A stretch of 64,000 nucleotides of DNA from Chitinophaga silvisoli. Lineage in GTDB: Bacteria > Bacteroidota > Bacteroidia > Chitinophagales > Chitinophagaceae. Both the position numbers and the translations under genes were made by a program. The stretch covers positions 124,001 to 188,000 of the forward strand of contig NZ_QTJV01000013.1 of assembly GCF_003412465.1 (NCBI RefSeq). The letters are read 5' to 3'. Position 1 is the first letter of the stretch. Every line of letters starts with the position of its first letter. Positions 1 through 7,827 of this stretch are shown here, in pieces. The notes under the pieces are model-generated. The model made no database searches. It saw nothing but the letters and a program-made list of their open reading frames with translations, and had not been told where the DNA came from.

Positions 1-195
1 TCCGCAAACCCGTATGCCAGTTGTTACTTTTGTGGAGGTGGTAGTCCGGCATCGGTCATAACCGTAAAACTAAAGAAAAAGAATACCGGTTACGATATAG
101 ATGATTATAGGAAATTCAGGGGCAAACTGAGACTGAATGCTACTGACATCAATGAATTTTATTACGTTTTAGAATTATCCGAGGAGGTAAAATAA
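1..195 (+). CDS. Partial Cys-containing hypothetical protein (C-terminus)
   Basis: Open from the window edge to a TAA, 64 codons; the N-terminus lies outside the window. Visible features are an N-terminal CYFCGGG segment (a CxxC pair that could bind a metal) and a C-terminal part with the pattern RGKLRLNATDINEFYYVLE. The stop is one base before the ATG of the COG0523 GTPase, so the two are very likely co-transcribed and translationally coupled. Small Cys-containing periplasmic proteins next to COG0523 metallochaperones fit metal handling (Zn or Cu), but that role is inferred from position only. I cannot assign a family with certainty. Confidence 0.7.
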   Translation, partial: SANPYASCYFCGGGSPASVITVKLKKKNTGYDIDDYRKFRGKLRLNATDINEFYYVLELSEEVK

Positions 196-196
196 G

Positions 197-1162
197 ATGA
201 CGACCCAAATACAACCCAAACCGGTCACCATTTTAACCGGTTTTTTAGGTGCAGGAAAAACTACCTTTCTGAATGAGTTGCTGATGGCCGGAGAGAAAGG
301 GAAATATGCGATAATTGAGAATGAGTTCGGCAAAGAGTCCATAGACGGAGAGCTGGTGATGGAGATATCGGACAATATCTTTGAGATGAGTAGCGGCTGT
401 CTGTGCTGTAACCTCAATGAAGACCTGGTAGATCTGCTCATTGACCTTTCAAAAAAGTCAGGGAATTTTGAAGAGCTGATTATTGAGACGACCGGTATTG
501 CAGATCCTTCGACGGTGGCGTTGCCATTTCTAATAGACCCGCTGGTGACGCGGTATTATCAATTGCAGCGGGTGGTTTGCCTGGTAGACGCGAGGAATAT
601 TGCGTATGAACTGGAGACCACAGAGGAGGCGCGGAAGCAGATTAGTTTCAGTGATGTGTTGTTGATTTCAAAAACGGACCTGGTGAGTGATGAGGAGCTG
701 GCAGGAGTCCATAATCTGCTGAAGGAGATCAATCCCTTTGCCGTGATTTTGTCGGGTACGAAGGAGCATTTCCCGCACCAGTCGATTATGGGGTATATCA
801 GGAACCAGTCAGAACATTTTAGTGGCGGGGAGCAGAAGAAGGAGAAGCATCACCACAGTTTGTCGTCATTGACGCTGACTTTTGATAGGCCATTTGATAT
901 TCCTAAGTTAAAGCATACCATGATGGTGTTTATGGCGGTGCAGTCGGCAGATATTTACAGGGTGAAAGGAATTGTGTATGGGTTTGGCGAGAAGGAGAAG
1001 TTTGTGTTGCAGTCTGTGGCGGAATACCTGGCGATGACACCGGGAAAGGAATGGGCGGAGGATGAGGTCAGGAGAAGTAAGATTGTGTTTATTGGCAGGA
1101 ATCTGAAGATGAAGGGGTTTGAGCAGTTGCTGGGCCATGCATTGTATACGGCAGAGAAGTAA
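197..1162 (+). CDS. CobW/COG0523-family G3E GTPase (metal chaperone)
   Basis: Predicted cytoplasmic P-loop GTPase that delivers a metal, commonly Zn, Co or Ni, to client proteins. The sequence shows the Walker A motif GFLGAGKTT at residues 15-23, the family metal-binding CxCC motif GCLCC at 67-71, ETTG at 97-100, and SKTD in the position of the guanine-specificity NKxD motif. A short His cluster (KHHHS, about residue 220) precedes the C-terminal CobW_C-like domain. Length 321 aa is normal. Translation starts one base after the upstream Cys-containing gene. A Zur- or metal-responsive operon is plausible, but no operator is visible because the promoter lies outside the window. The client metal cannot be read from the sequence. 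Confidence 0.9.
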   Translation: MTTQIQPKPVTILTGFLGAGKTTFLNELLMAGEKGKYAIIENEFGKESIDGELVMEISDNIFEMSSGCLCCNLNEDLVDLLIDLSKKSGNFEELIIETTGIADPSTVALPFLIDPLVTRYYQLQRVVCLVDARNIAYELETTEEARKQISFSDVLLISKTDLVSDEELAGVHNLLKEINPFAVILSGTKEHFPHQSIMGYIRNQSEHFSGGEQKKEKHHHSLSSLTLTFDRPFDIPKLKHTMMVFMAVQSADIYRVKGIVYGFGEKEKFVLQSVAEYLAMTPGKEWAEDEVRRSKIVFIGRNLKMKGFEQLLGHALYTAEK

Positions 1163-1165
1163 TGG

Positions 1166-1189
1166 ATGCCGCCCGGGTTCGGGCGGCAT
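1166..1189 (+). terminator. Rho-independent terminator after the GTPase
   Basis: Perfect 10-bp GC-rich stem (ATGCCGCCCG with CGGGCGGCAT) around a 4-nt GGTT loop, beginning 3 nt after the GTPase stop codon. The downstream T tract is short (TTTAAAAT). Confidence 0.75.
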
Positions 1190-1298
1190 TTAAAATGATC
1201 TACCACTGTTAAAAGAAACTTTAATAATCCTGCCGAAATGGCTACCTTTGGAATTGTTAACTTTAGTTTCGTTCACTGCCTGAATACACAATAAGAGA

Positions 1299-1670
1299 AT
1301 GAGATTGACCAGGAAAATAATAGTGGTATTATCGATATTGGTGATTGCAATAAGTAAGGCATTCCTGTGTCAGTCTAATTTCACTAGTCTCCTGGATGAG
1401 ATTTATACAAACCCGGGCAGGGATTATCTTTATCACAACCTGTTTCAGCCATCTGTACTTCAGCATTACCGCACGCCTGCTACTATACAGTTGGTGGCTA
1501 TTGGCAAGACGGGGTTGCAAGCTGATTTTCACTGGGACCTGCTTATATTGCCACCGGTCATCTCCGTTAAAACAGTTCCCCCTGTAAAACAGGAGTACCC
1601 GGAGGAAAGCTATACTATCTCCACAAGATCCTTAGCAGGTATCCAGTTTCGTGGTCCGCCATGTATTTGA
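1299..1670 (+). CDS. Hypothetical exported or membrane-anchored small protein
   Basis: 123 aa with a hydrophobic N-terminal segment at residues 6-20, likely a signal peptide or anchor, followed by a Pro-rich middle (LLILPPVISVKTVPPVK) and a C-terminal FRGPPCI. No family recognised. It lies alone between the GTPase terminator and another small ORF, with no strong ribosome binding site. Similar short exported proteins are frequent in Bacteroidota. Coding status is moderately likely from the signal sequence and lack of overlap; function unknown. Confidence 0.5.
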   Translation: MRLTRKIIVVLSILVIAISKAFLCQSNFTSLLDEIYTNPGRDYLYHNLFQPSVLQHYRTPATIQLVAIGKTGLQADFHWDLLILPPVISVKTVPPVKQEYPEESYTISTRSLAGIQFRGPPCI

Positions 1671-1749
1671 TGTAAATTTTTCGTGTTAATCCATTTTGTG
1701 CCAGCTTTTATTAGCACTATTATTCTATCATTTTATTAAGGATCAGACC

Positions 1750-1938
1750 ATGTACATTTCATATTTAAAGTATGAGCCAATAGCGGCTATGCTGTTATTT
1801 TTGGCATCCTATGTTTCAGCGAATTATGAGTTTTCGGAGGAGGGTAATGAGGGGGAGAAAGATGAGCAGCTTGTTATTACCTATAATACGACGAATATAG
1901 CTGCGGACTTACTGGATGCGGTTGGAGATAAGAGATAA
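1750..1938 (+). CDS. Possible small hypothetical protein
   Basis: 62 codons from the ATG beginning MYISYLKYEP. It has a short hydrophobic stretch (AAMLLFLASYVSA) and an acidic tail. No homology recognised and the ribosome binding site is weak. It could be a short membrane peptide or non-coding; reported because it fills the gap before the TIR gene. Confidence 0.25.
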   Translation: MYISYLKYEPIAAMLLFLASYVSANYEFSEEGNEGEKDEQLVITYNTTNIAADLLDAVGDKR

Positions 1939-2048
1939 AACGGGGCCGTAGCGCCCCTGCTCCCAACGTTAACATCGGATTAACCTATTATAGAACTGAA
2001 TTTGATAATTTAGGGCTTCACCAGATCATAACAATAACTGACCCCTAA

Positions 2049-2852
2049 ATGGCAAATTCTAATAAAGTATTTCTCAGCTATGCCCGCGAAGATCACAGAA
2101 TTGCAGAACGGATCTACCTGGATTTAAGACGTGCAGAGATCAATGTATGGATGGATACAAAATGCCTGTTACCCGGACAGGACTGGAAGAGGGAAGTAAA
2201 AAAATCCATCAAGGAATCCGCTTATTTTATTGCCCTTATTTCAAGTAAATCAATTAATAAAAGAGGCTATGTGCAGAGTGAAATGAAGGAAGCCTTAAAT
2301 GTGGCCACAGAAATTCCTTCGGGGCAGATTTTTATTATCCCGGTGCGGTTGGAAAATGTGACACCCATTGATGATGAATTGTTACACCTGAACTGGGTTG
2401 ATTTGTACCAGTCTTATAACAAAGGGATTGGCAGGATCTTATCGGTGTTAGCCAATCTACAAAAAGAGCAGTTGCAGTTTTTAGATCCGGTTGTACCGGT
2501 TGGGTTCAGGGCACCGATTGACTATGAGCCATTTGTCAACTATGCGGAGTTTGTGCGGGAGATCCTGAGCAGGTATCCGGATGCGGGGCATTTTATTGAC
2601 AAGAAGCATGCATTGTATATCACTTATGAGACGACTACGCATGAGACATCAATTCCAGAGCATTTGATCACCCAGTACCCGGATAAAATGACAATTGTGT
2701 TGCAGCATCAGTTCAGGAACCTGATGGTGAATGATAAATGGATGGTAATAGATTTGTGGTTCAACCAGGTAAAGGAGACCTTAAGGATTTCTTATGATTC
2801 TATTGTTGAACTGGCATCTACGATTGGGTTTAGGGTGACCCGGGAAGTGTAG
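2049..2852 (+). CDS. TIR-domain protein
   Basis: The N-terminal TIR domain spans residues 6-140, with the family hallmarks KVFLSYAREDH at 6-16, VWMD at 33-36, LLPGQDW at 40-46 and RGYVQSE at 72-78. E78 sits where the NADase catalytic glutamate is found in bacterial and plant TIR enzymes. Residues 150-267 form a second region that I do not recognise (no obvious TM, WD40, TPR or NB-ARC). Bacterial TIR proteins cleave NAD or make cyclic-ADP-ribose signals in anti-phage defence or act as effectors; which applies here is not shown. The gene is monocistronic, bounded downstream by a strong hairpin. No SIR2, Thoeris ThsA or CBASS partner is adjacent. Confidence 0.85.
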   Translation: MANSNKVFLSYAREDHRIAERIYLDLRRAEINVWMDTKCLLPGQDWKREVKKSIKESAYFIALISSKSINKRGYVQSEMKEALNVATEIPSGQIFIIPVRLENVTPIDDELLHLNWVDLYQSYNKGIGRILSVLANLQKEQLQFLDPVVPVGFRAPIDYEPFVNYAEFVREILSRYPDAGHFIDKKHALYITYETTTHETSIPEHLITQYPDKMTIVLQHQFRNLMVNDKWMVIDLWFNQVKETLRISYDSIVELASTIGFRVTREV

Positions 2853-2880
2853 ATGTCGCTTGCGATAAACAATGTATAAA

Positions 2881-2913
2881 GGGTGTCCTGGTTATTTATG
2901 ATCCGGGACACCC
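2881..2913. terminator. Bidirectional terminator between TIR gene and ppnP
   Basis: An 11-bp stem (GGGTGTCC with GGACACCC, extended by three pairs, one of them G-T) around an 11-nt loop. It lies between the convergent TIR and ppnP genes and ends in TGTCTGTTTT on the plus strand. Confidence 0.75.
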
Positions 2914-2921
2914 TGTCTGTT

Positions 2922-3224
2922 TTAATGATAATAACAGATATAAGCTACCTCTGTCTCACACACCACCTCAAATGAAGAATTGCCAGCTACTTCAAAAGAA
3001 TCTCCTTTTTTATGGTGCAGCCATTCCCCGCCACTTAGCTTTGTACTCATAGTTCCGGTAATTACTTCCATCACCTCCGGTGAGCTGGTATTGAATACAT
3101 AAGTTCCTTTCTTCATCACTCCCACTGTTGCTCTTCCCTTCTCTGTAGCGATGCCAAGACTTTGCACTTTCCCGTCAAAATATACATTGTGTGAAACTAT
3201 ATCAGGCGCATTTGAACTACTCAT
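2922..3224 (-). CDS. ppnP: Pyrimidine/purine nucleoside phosphorylase PpnP
   Basis: 100-aa single-domain cupin of the YaiE/DUF1255 family, which phosphorolyses several ribonucleosides to the free base and ribose-1-phosphate. Family features are visible: NVYFDGKVQSLGI near the N-terminus, GTYVFNTSSPEVMEVITG in the centre, and GDSFEVAGNSSFEV before the C-terminal strand. Length is typical (about 94-105 aa). The ATG is the only in-frame start that keeps the first strand. It is convergent with the TIR gene and monocistronic; cytoplasmic salvage enzyme. Confidence 0.9.
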   Translation of the reverse strand: MSSSNAPDIVSHNVYFDGKVQSLGIATEKGRATVGVMKKGTYVFNTSSPEVMEVITGTMSTKLSGGEWLHHKKGDSFEVAGNSSFEVVCETEVAYICYYH

Positions 3225-3313
3225 AACTATTGCTGTTTTATGATTGATGCGCTAAATTAATTTTTTCATTGACAGGAAATTGTAAAAATTCAAACCCGGA
3301 GGGAAAAAAGATC

Positions 3314-4450
3314 TTAATTCATCGCAGCGATACTATCATCTATAGCTTTTTTTATTTTCTCTATACTTATATCCAGCATAGTCGGTGAGCTAAAAGCAAA
3401 ATCACCTTTGGGATTAATCACGAACATCGTCGGATACCATTTTACATGATATTGCTGATTAATCTTATCCTCATTCAGGATATGGATCCAATTCATCTCC
3501 TTCTCCTTTACCATCTCCCGCACTTTCTCTTCCGGCGAAGTTGTAGCCACTGAAATAATCTCAAACTTATCTTTCGGATACTTGTCTCTCCATTCTTTCA
3601 ACATGGGTATTTCCGCTACACAAGGGCCACACCAGGTACCCCAGAAGACAAGCAATACCGTCTTTTTATTGTAAACTTCCGCTAATGACACCCGCTTATG
3701 ATCCAGGTCATCCACAGTAAAAGCAGGTGCTTTTTTCTTTAATTCCAGGCCCTCTCTCTCCAGGAGGTAACTTTTAATGGATCTACCTTGCTCGCTATCC
3801 CTTAAATTAGCCGGGAATAAGGTCTTAAATTCCCCTAACAGGTAATCAGGACTGAGTTCATACATCGCTTCTTTTGTAAACCAGGAAAAAGCAAAAAAGG
3901 AATCTGAATGATCGCGGATATATTGCAATCGTTTCTTTTGAAAGACTGTTCTTAGCGCTCTCAGTTTTTCGATTTCATCCGGGTTGTTATATAACTTCGG
4001 ATCAGATCCTACTGTTTCAAACCTTTGCTTATAAGTGTCAAAAGCATCTTTAATGTATGCTTCAGCAACTGCCTCTTCTTTCTTATAATCCTTTGCGTTT
4101 ACAAGCTGCATGTTGCTAAAGGGGTTCCCGCTATCGGCGGATGCCGTACAGGTCACAGTGGCTGCTTGCCCAGTAGTATAAATTTCTATACTGTAACTGT
4201 CATCTCCTACATTACGCCATGCTATAATATCAGCATTCACAGTATTGTAAGTATGGGAGATGATGGCTTTGTTTCCTTTGATGGTAGCCGTGTCCCGCGA
4301 CCAGCCCTTTTTGTTACAATCCCAGTGAGAAAACCCGATTTCCTTTGCAATAGTACTATCAGGCAGAATAAAGGTGACCTCAAACTTCTTTTGTCCAAAT
4401 ACCAAAGCGGGAACAAAAATACAGGTTAGCAAGTAAATGGTTCTTTTCAT
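3314..4450 (-). CDS. TlpA-like thioredoxin-fold thiol-disulfide oxidoreductase
   Basis: Exported protein of 378 aa with a signal peptide at residues 1-19. The N-terminal half (about 20-235) is a Bacteroidota-type DUF4369-like region. The C-terminal AhpC/TSA-redoxin domain (about 238-370) carries the active site WCGPC at 273-277 and the cis-proline segment WYPT. Proteins of this design reduce or isomerise disulfides in the periplasm; the substrate is unknown. It is monocistronic, followed by ppnP on the same strand with a 90-nt gap, and preceded by a copy of the interspersed palindromic repeat. Confidence 0.85.
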   Translation of the reverse strand: MKRTIYLLTCIFVPALVFGQKKFEVTFILPDSTIAKEIGFSHWDCNKKGWSRDTATIKGNKAIISHTYNTVNADIIAWRNVGDDSYSIEIYTTGQAATVTCTASADSGNPFSNMQLVNAKDYKKEEAVAEAYIKDAFDTYKQRFETVGSDPKLYNNPDEIEKLRALRTVFQKKRLQYIRDHSDSFFAFSWFTKEAMYELSPDYLLGEFKTLFPANLRDSEQGRSIKSYLLEREGLELKKKAPAFTVDDLDHKRVSLAEVYNKKTVLLVFWGTWCGPCVAEIPMLKEWRDKYPKDKFEIISVATTSPEEKVREMVKEKEMNWIHILNEDKINQQYHVKWYPTMFVINPKGDFAFSSPTMLDISIEKIKKAIDDSIAAMN

Positions 4451-4527
4451 TTTTACGCTTGTTTGAGGGCAAAAGATAGGTGAATAAATGTTAGTATATC
4501 GTTAAATGATATATGTCATAACAAAAA

Positions 4528-4633
4528 GAGGTTGTATCAAAAGTAAGCTGATGGTATTGAGCATGCAATAAAAGCAACGCTCTCCATCAGGATTCCGGGT
4601 TAAGTTCCGGAAATTTACCTTTGCTACAACCTC
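4528..4633 (-). repeat. Interspersed palindromic repeat, copy A
   Basis: 106 bp with termini GAGGTTGTATCAAAAGTAA and a slightly degenerate complement (TTACCTTTGCTACAACCTC). The internal order matches copies B-D only when read on the minus strand, including a CCGGAA/TTCCGG small hairpin and a GGAGAG segment. It lies 21 nt downstream of the chitinase stop codon and upstream of the TlpA-like gene. Confidence 0.85.
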
Positions 4634-4654
4634 TTCAATGATTGATTATTCAAA

Positions 4655-5698
4655 TCAGTTTGCTGGAGTATTGATCTTACGGCCTACTGCCTGCAGGAGA
4701 CTATAGGTGCCCTGCACATCCTGGGATAATTCCCAGATCATTACGCCTTTGATATGCTGCGCGGCATAGGTAGTTTTGGATTCAATCGTTGTAATGCCGT
4801 TATATTTGTAGCCATCATATTCATCTACATAGGCCGCTGCAGTTCCGTATTTTGCCAACAGTTCACTAAAGGAGATCTCACCTGTACCTACTGTAGGTTT
4901 ATATCCATAGAAGGGAACACCCAGTACAAGTTTTGAAGCAGGTGCACCTGAATTAATAAATTTCTGGATATGCGTAACAGCGGCATCATAAGTGGAGTGA
5001 TTGCCGGTGCCACCCCAGCCATTGTCGTAAGACATGATGTTGATGAAATCCAGGTAAGCATATGCAGAAGATGGTATCATACCATCATCATAAGCAGCGG
5101 TAGCACAGGTGACCAGTTTGCCCATCGGGTTGATCTTGTTCCTTAATGCAGCTATGAATGGTGCATAATTCTGTTCGCTCTTGATGGTGGACAGGACATC
5201 GCCTTCTACATCCACATCGATACCATCCAGGTTGAAATAAGTAACGAATGCTGCAAGGTTATTGATGAAGGTGCTACGGTTTGCAGCCCTGAATAACACT
5301 GCCATATTTCCGGCATTGGGGTCAGGATTACCACCGCCCAGTGAAGCGAGTACTTTACGGCCTTTGGCGTGCGCTTTGCTTACCACGTAGTTGATCTGGC
5401 TGGCACCGAAATCGCTATAGAGTGGTTGCCCGTTAGACATAACAGCACCAGAGGAACTGGCTGCAAAAAAAGCCAGGTTGATATGAGTGACGATGTTAAA
5501 GTCGATAGCATCTGTGACAGCGTTTACATCAGCCCAACCGGGTACGTAGCCGATCACGACCTTGTCAGGGTTGGTAGCCAGCGTGGTGGCAGTGCTGGCA
5601 ATATCATTCGCAGATAATTTCTCTGATTGCTTGCCACAGGAACAAACGAGCATAGAGAGGGCTGTAAAATGGGCTAAAAGTTTGTGTAAGGTTTTCAT
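4655..5698 (-). CDS. GH18 chitinase-type glycosidase, lipoprotein
   Basis: Predicted secreted or surface glycoside hydrolase family 18 enzyme acting on chitin or other beta-1,4-GlcNAc chains. The catalytic motif DGIDVDVE is at about residues 158-165, with E165 as acid/base and the DxDxE acids all present. Other GH18 features are the SLGGG strand, the INIMSYDN strand and the terminal WELSQD strand with the conserved Trp. The N-terminus carries a lipobox-like LVCSC (Cys 19 or 21), so outer-membrane lipid attachment is likely. At 347 aa it is a catalytic domain only, with no carbohydrate-binding module. I start at the ATG of MKTLHKLL; an upstream TTG adds two residues. Confidence 0.92.
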   Translation of the reverse strand: MKTLHKLLAHFTALSMLVCSCGKQSEKLSANDIASTATTLATNPDKVVIGYVPGWADVNAVTDAIDFNIVTHINLAFFAASSSGAVMSNGQPLYSDFGASQINYVVSKAHAKGRKVLASLGGGNPDPNAGNMAVLFRAANRSTFINNLAAFVTYFNLDGIDVDVEGDVLSTIKSEQNYAPFIAALRNKINPMGKLVTCATAAYDDGMIPSSAYAYLDFINIMSYDNGWGGTGNHSTYDAAVTHIQKFINSGAPASKLVLGVPFYGYKPTVGTGEISFSELLAKYGTAAAYVDEYDGYKYNGITTIESKTTYAAQHIKGVMIWELSQDVQGTYSLLQAVGRKINTPAN

Positions 5699-5859
5699 TT
5701 TCAATTTGATTTGATGGTTATTCTAACGAGGACCAGGTGAAGGATCCCGTGCATGGAGTACTGCTCTATTTCTGGTGGAAACAGATCATTCAGGCTTACG
5801 TGTACGTACACGGAATCAAATATAGGGATTAGATTTTGAATAGCAAATTTCCTGGCCAT

Positions 5860-5903
5860 AAAAGAAAAAGGTGTCTCAGGTAATTGAGACACCTTTTTCT
5901 TTT
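5860..5903 (-). terminator. Strong terminator after the M28 peptidase gene
   Basis: Perfect 19-bp inverted repeat with core AAGGTGTCTCA/TGAGACACCTT, a 6-nt loop and A/T-rich outer arms, 13 nt downstream of the peptidase stop on the minus strand. The T-rich arm serves as U tract in either direction. Confidence 0.9.
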
Positions 5904-5916
5904 ATGGATAAAAAAG

Positions 5917-7398
5917 CTATTTCTCCAGTTTAAATCCTTCTACTATCTTAGGTCTCTCAGGCGCATTCGCTACGCTGAAACCCGTTGCATACATCCACTT
6001 CGTCATCTTCGTCAGCTTCTCTATATTGATTGTCGCAGCTTCATCTGCAGGTGTATGATACAGCGGATGCGTCAGAGTTGTGAAGAATATGGCGGGTATA
6101 TTTTTCCTTACATAAGGCAGGTGATCGCTACGGAAATAAAACCCTTCAAAATGAGTGGCTTTATCCCAGGCAGTATCCAACTTAAATTTTGGTCCTTTTG
6201 CATTTTCTGCCAGCGCAATATTTGCCAGGTCAGCTGAATTGAGGTGAGGTGGGGTAATACCCAGTAAACCTGCGCTATCAGGTGCATTCATTCCGATCAT
6301 ATCTGCATTTAATACTGCTACCAGCGATTGTGCTGGCACAGTAGGATGTTCTGCAAAATAATAGCTACCCAGCAATCCACGTTCTTCCGCCCCATGCCAT
6401 ATAAACAATGCGCTACGTTTTGCAGGCTGTTTATGAAACGCACGACCTATTGCCAGCAGCGCTGCACAGGCTGTTGCATTATCATCTGCTCCATTGAGAA
6501 TAGAATCCTTACCGGGTTCCACTTCACGAACGCCATCATGATCTGTATGTGCGCTAAACAATACGTATTCATTCGCCAGTTTAGCATCAGTGCCTTTTAC
6601 TTTTGCAACTACATTCACAGAAGGATAAGTAAATGCCTCGCCATATACATTTGCCTGGAAGGTTTGATTAGGTTGACGCACGAGGTCCAGTGCTTCCTTC
6701 TTCACCCAGACGATAGGAATGCCATTCAGGTACTGCCTGGAAGGTCTGCCTTCTATACGATAGGTACCACGGATACGGTCAGGAATCGCCCTGTTCCAGG
6801 CCTGTTCTGCCCTGTCATCGGATACAAAGAGAATGGCCTTCGCTCCTTTGTTTGCCAGTTTCAGTGCCCAGTCACGCACTACGAACGAAACATATCTCCA
6901 TGGAATCACCTTGCGGGGATCGCTCTGGCCCTGTTCTGTAAATTGCAATGCCACGACTTTGCCTTTGATTGTCTCAGCATCTACATGATCAGGATTCGTT
7001 ACAAACACAATAGGTGCATCTACAGTTGCGAAGCAAGGCTCCCAAATGATCACATCCTTCCAGAGGTCGAATGTACGGTTGCCAATTTTTACAGTGCTGC
7101 GATCGCCTACGCGTTCACGTATTAAGGGGTAAAACTGAAAATAAGTACCATCATCTCCGGCTGGCTCCAGGCCGGCTTTACGCGCCTGCTCTGCCAACCA
7201 CATAGCTGCTTTCAACTCATCGGGGGTGCCTGCTTCTCTGCCTCTGAAATGATCATCAGCAAGGGTAAACAGGTCCTTCTTTATTTCTTCCTGCCGGATG
7301 GCGGCTATGGCTGTACTTTTCGACTGCGCATTGGCCTGCTCTGCTGAGCATAAGATCGTGCTGAGGAATAATGAAACTAATAAATGATCTTTTCTCAT
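5917..7398 (-). CDS. M28-family zinc metallopeptidase, exported
   Basis: 493-aa exopeptidase-like protein with a signal peptide (residues 1-24) and a PA-type insert in the first half. The di-zinc M28 core is in the second half. Its ligand-bearing motifs appear in order: SAHTDHDG, NGADDNATA, HGAEERGLLGS (general base and ligand), LNADMIG, and LYHTPAD near the C-terminus. It probably acts in the periplasm or outside the cell as an aminopeptidase; exact specificity is unknown. Monocistronic, with its own terminator. Confidence 0.9.
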   Translation of the reverse strand: MRKDHLLVSLFLSTILCSAEQANAQSKSTAIAAIRQEEIKKDLFTLADDHFRGREAGTPDELKAAMWLAEQARKAGLEPAGDDGTYFQFYPLIRERVGDRSTVKIGNRTFDLWKDVIIWEPCFATVDAPIVFVTNPDHVDAETIKGKVVALQFTEQGQSDPRKVIPWRYVSFVVRDWALKLANKGAKAILFVSDDRAEQAWNRAIPDRIRGTYRIEGRPSRQYLNGIPIVWVKKEALDLVRQPNQTFQANVYGEAFTYPSVNVVAKVKGTDAKLANEYVLFSAHTDHDGVREVEPGKDSILNGADDNATACAALLAIGRAFHKQPAKRSALFIWHGAEERGLLGSYYFAEHPTVPAQSLVAVLNADMIGMNAPDSAGLLGITPPHLNSADLANIALAENAKGPKFKLDTAWDKATHFEGFYFRSDHLPYVRKNIPAIFFTTLTHPLYHTPADEAATINIEKLTKMTKWMYATGFSVANAPERPKIVEGFKLEK

Positions 7399-7827
7399 GC
7401 GGTTTTACTATTATATGATTAACTGCTTGCAAAGTTAAGGAATAATGCTTCAAGGGATGATTGAGAATAATTCCCTCCACCAGGTACCCGGATGAATGCC
7501 GGAAGCTATTACTTTGATAGTACCTCTTCTTTTCAGTAAAGCCGCATGGCTGCACGCCGTTTTAAAAAAGCAGCGCAGGCAACTATAAATCAACATATTA
7601 TACAATTACAATTGTAAAAACCACAATTATCAGGTTTATATTGAATTAAATGCAATGAAATAGATAAAAAAGTACTACCCCCATGTCATAAGTTAGCATA
7701 CATTTGAGCAGTTAACTATTAATACAAGGAATGCCACGTTTTTCAATTTTCCCCTGCCAAAGGACGGGTATAGAGAAACCTGCGAACCTGTTTTTAAAAG
7801 ACCACAATTCTAAATCCAATAACACTT
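7399..7827. other. Intergenic region between divergent M28 peptidase and bglX genes
   Basis: About 430 nt with no convincing gene; short open frames lack start or family features. It must hold the promoters of both divergent genes. A TACATTTG box at 7699-7706 is the only recognisable -7 element on the plus strand. Confidence 0.6.
7699..7706 (+). promoter_or_regulatory. Candidate -7 box for bglX
   Basis: TACATTTG matches the Bacteroidota TAnnTTTG -7 consensus. No clear TTG -33 element lies at the usual distance. The implied leader is about 115 nt. Confidence 0.35.

Noticed and set aside
1696-1749. Extended start of the small ORF before the TIR gene
   Set aside because: The added residues overlap no better ribosome site; the internal ATG is preferred, and coding status stays doubtful.
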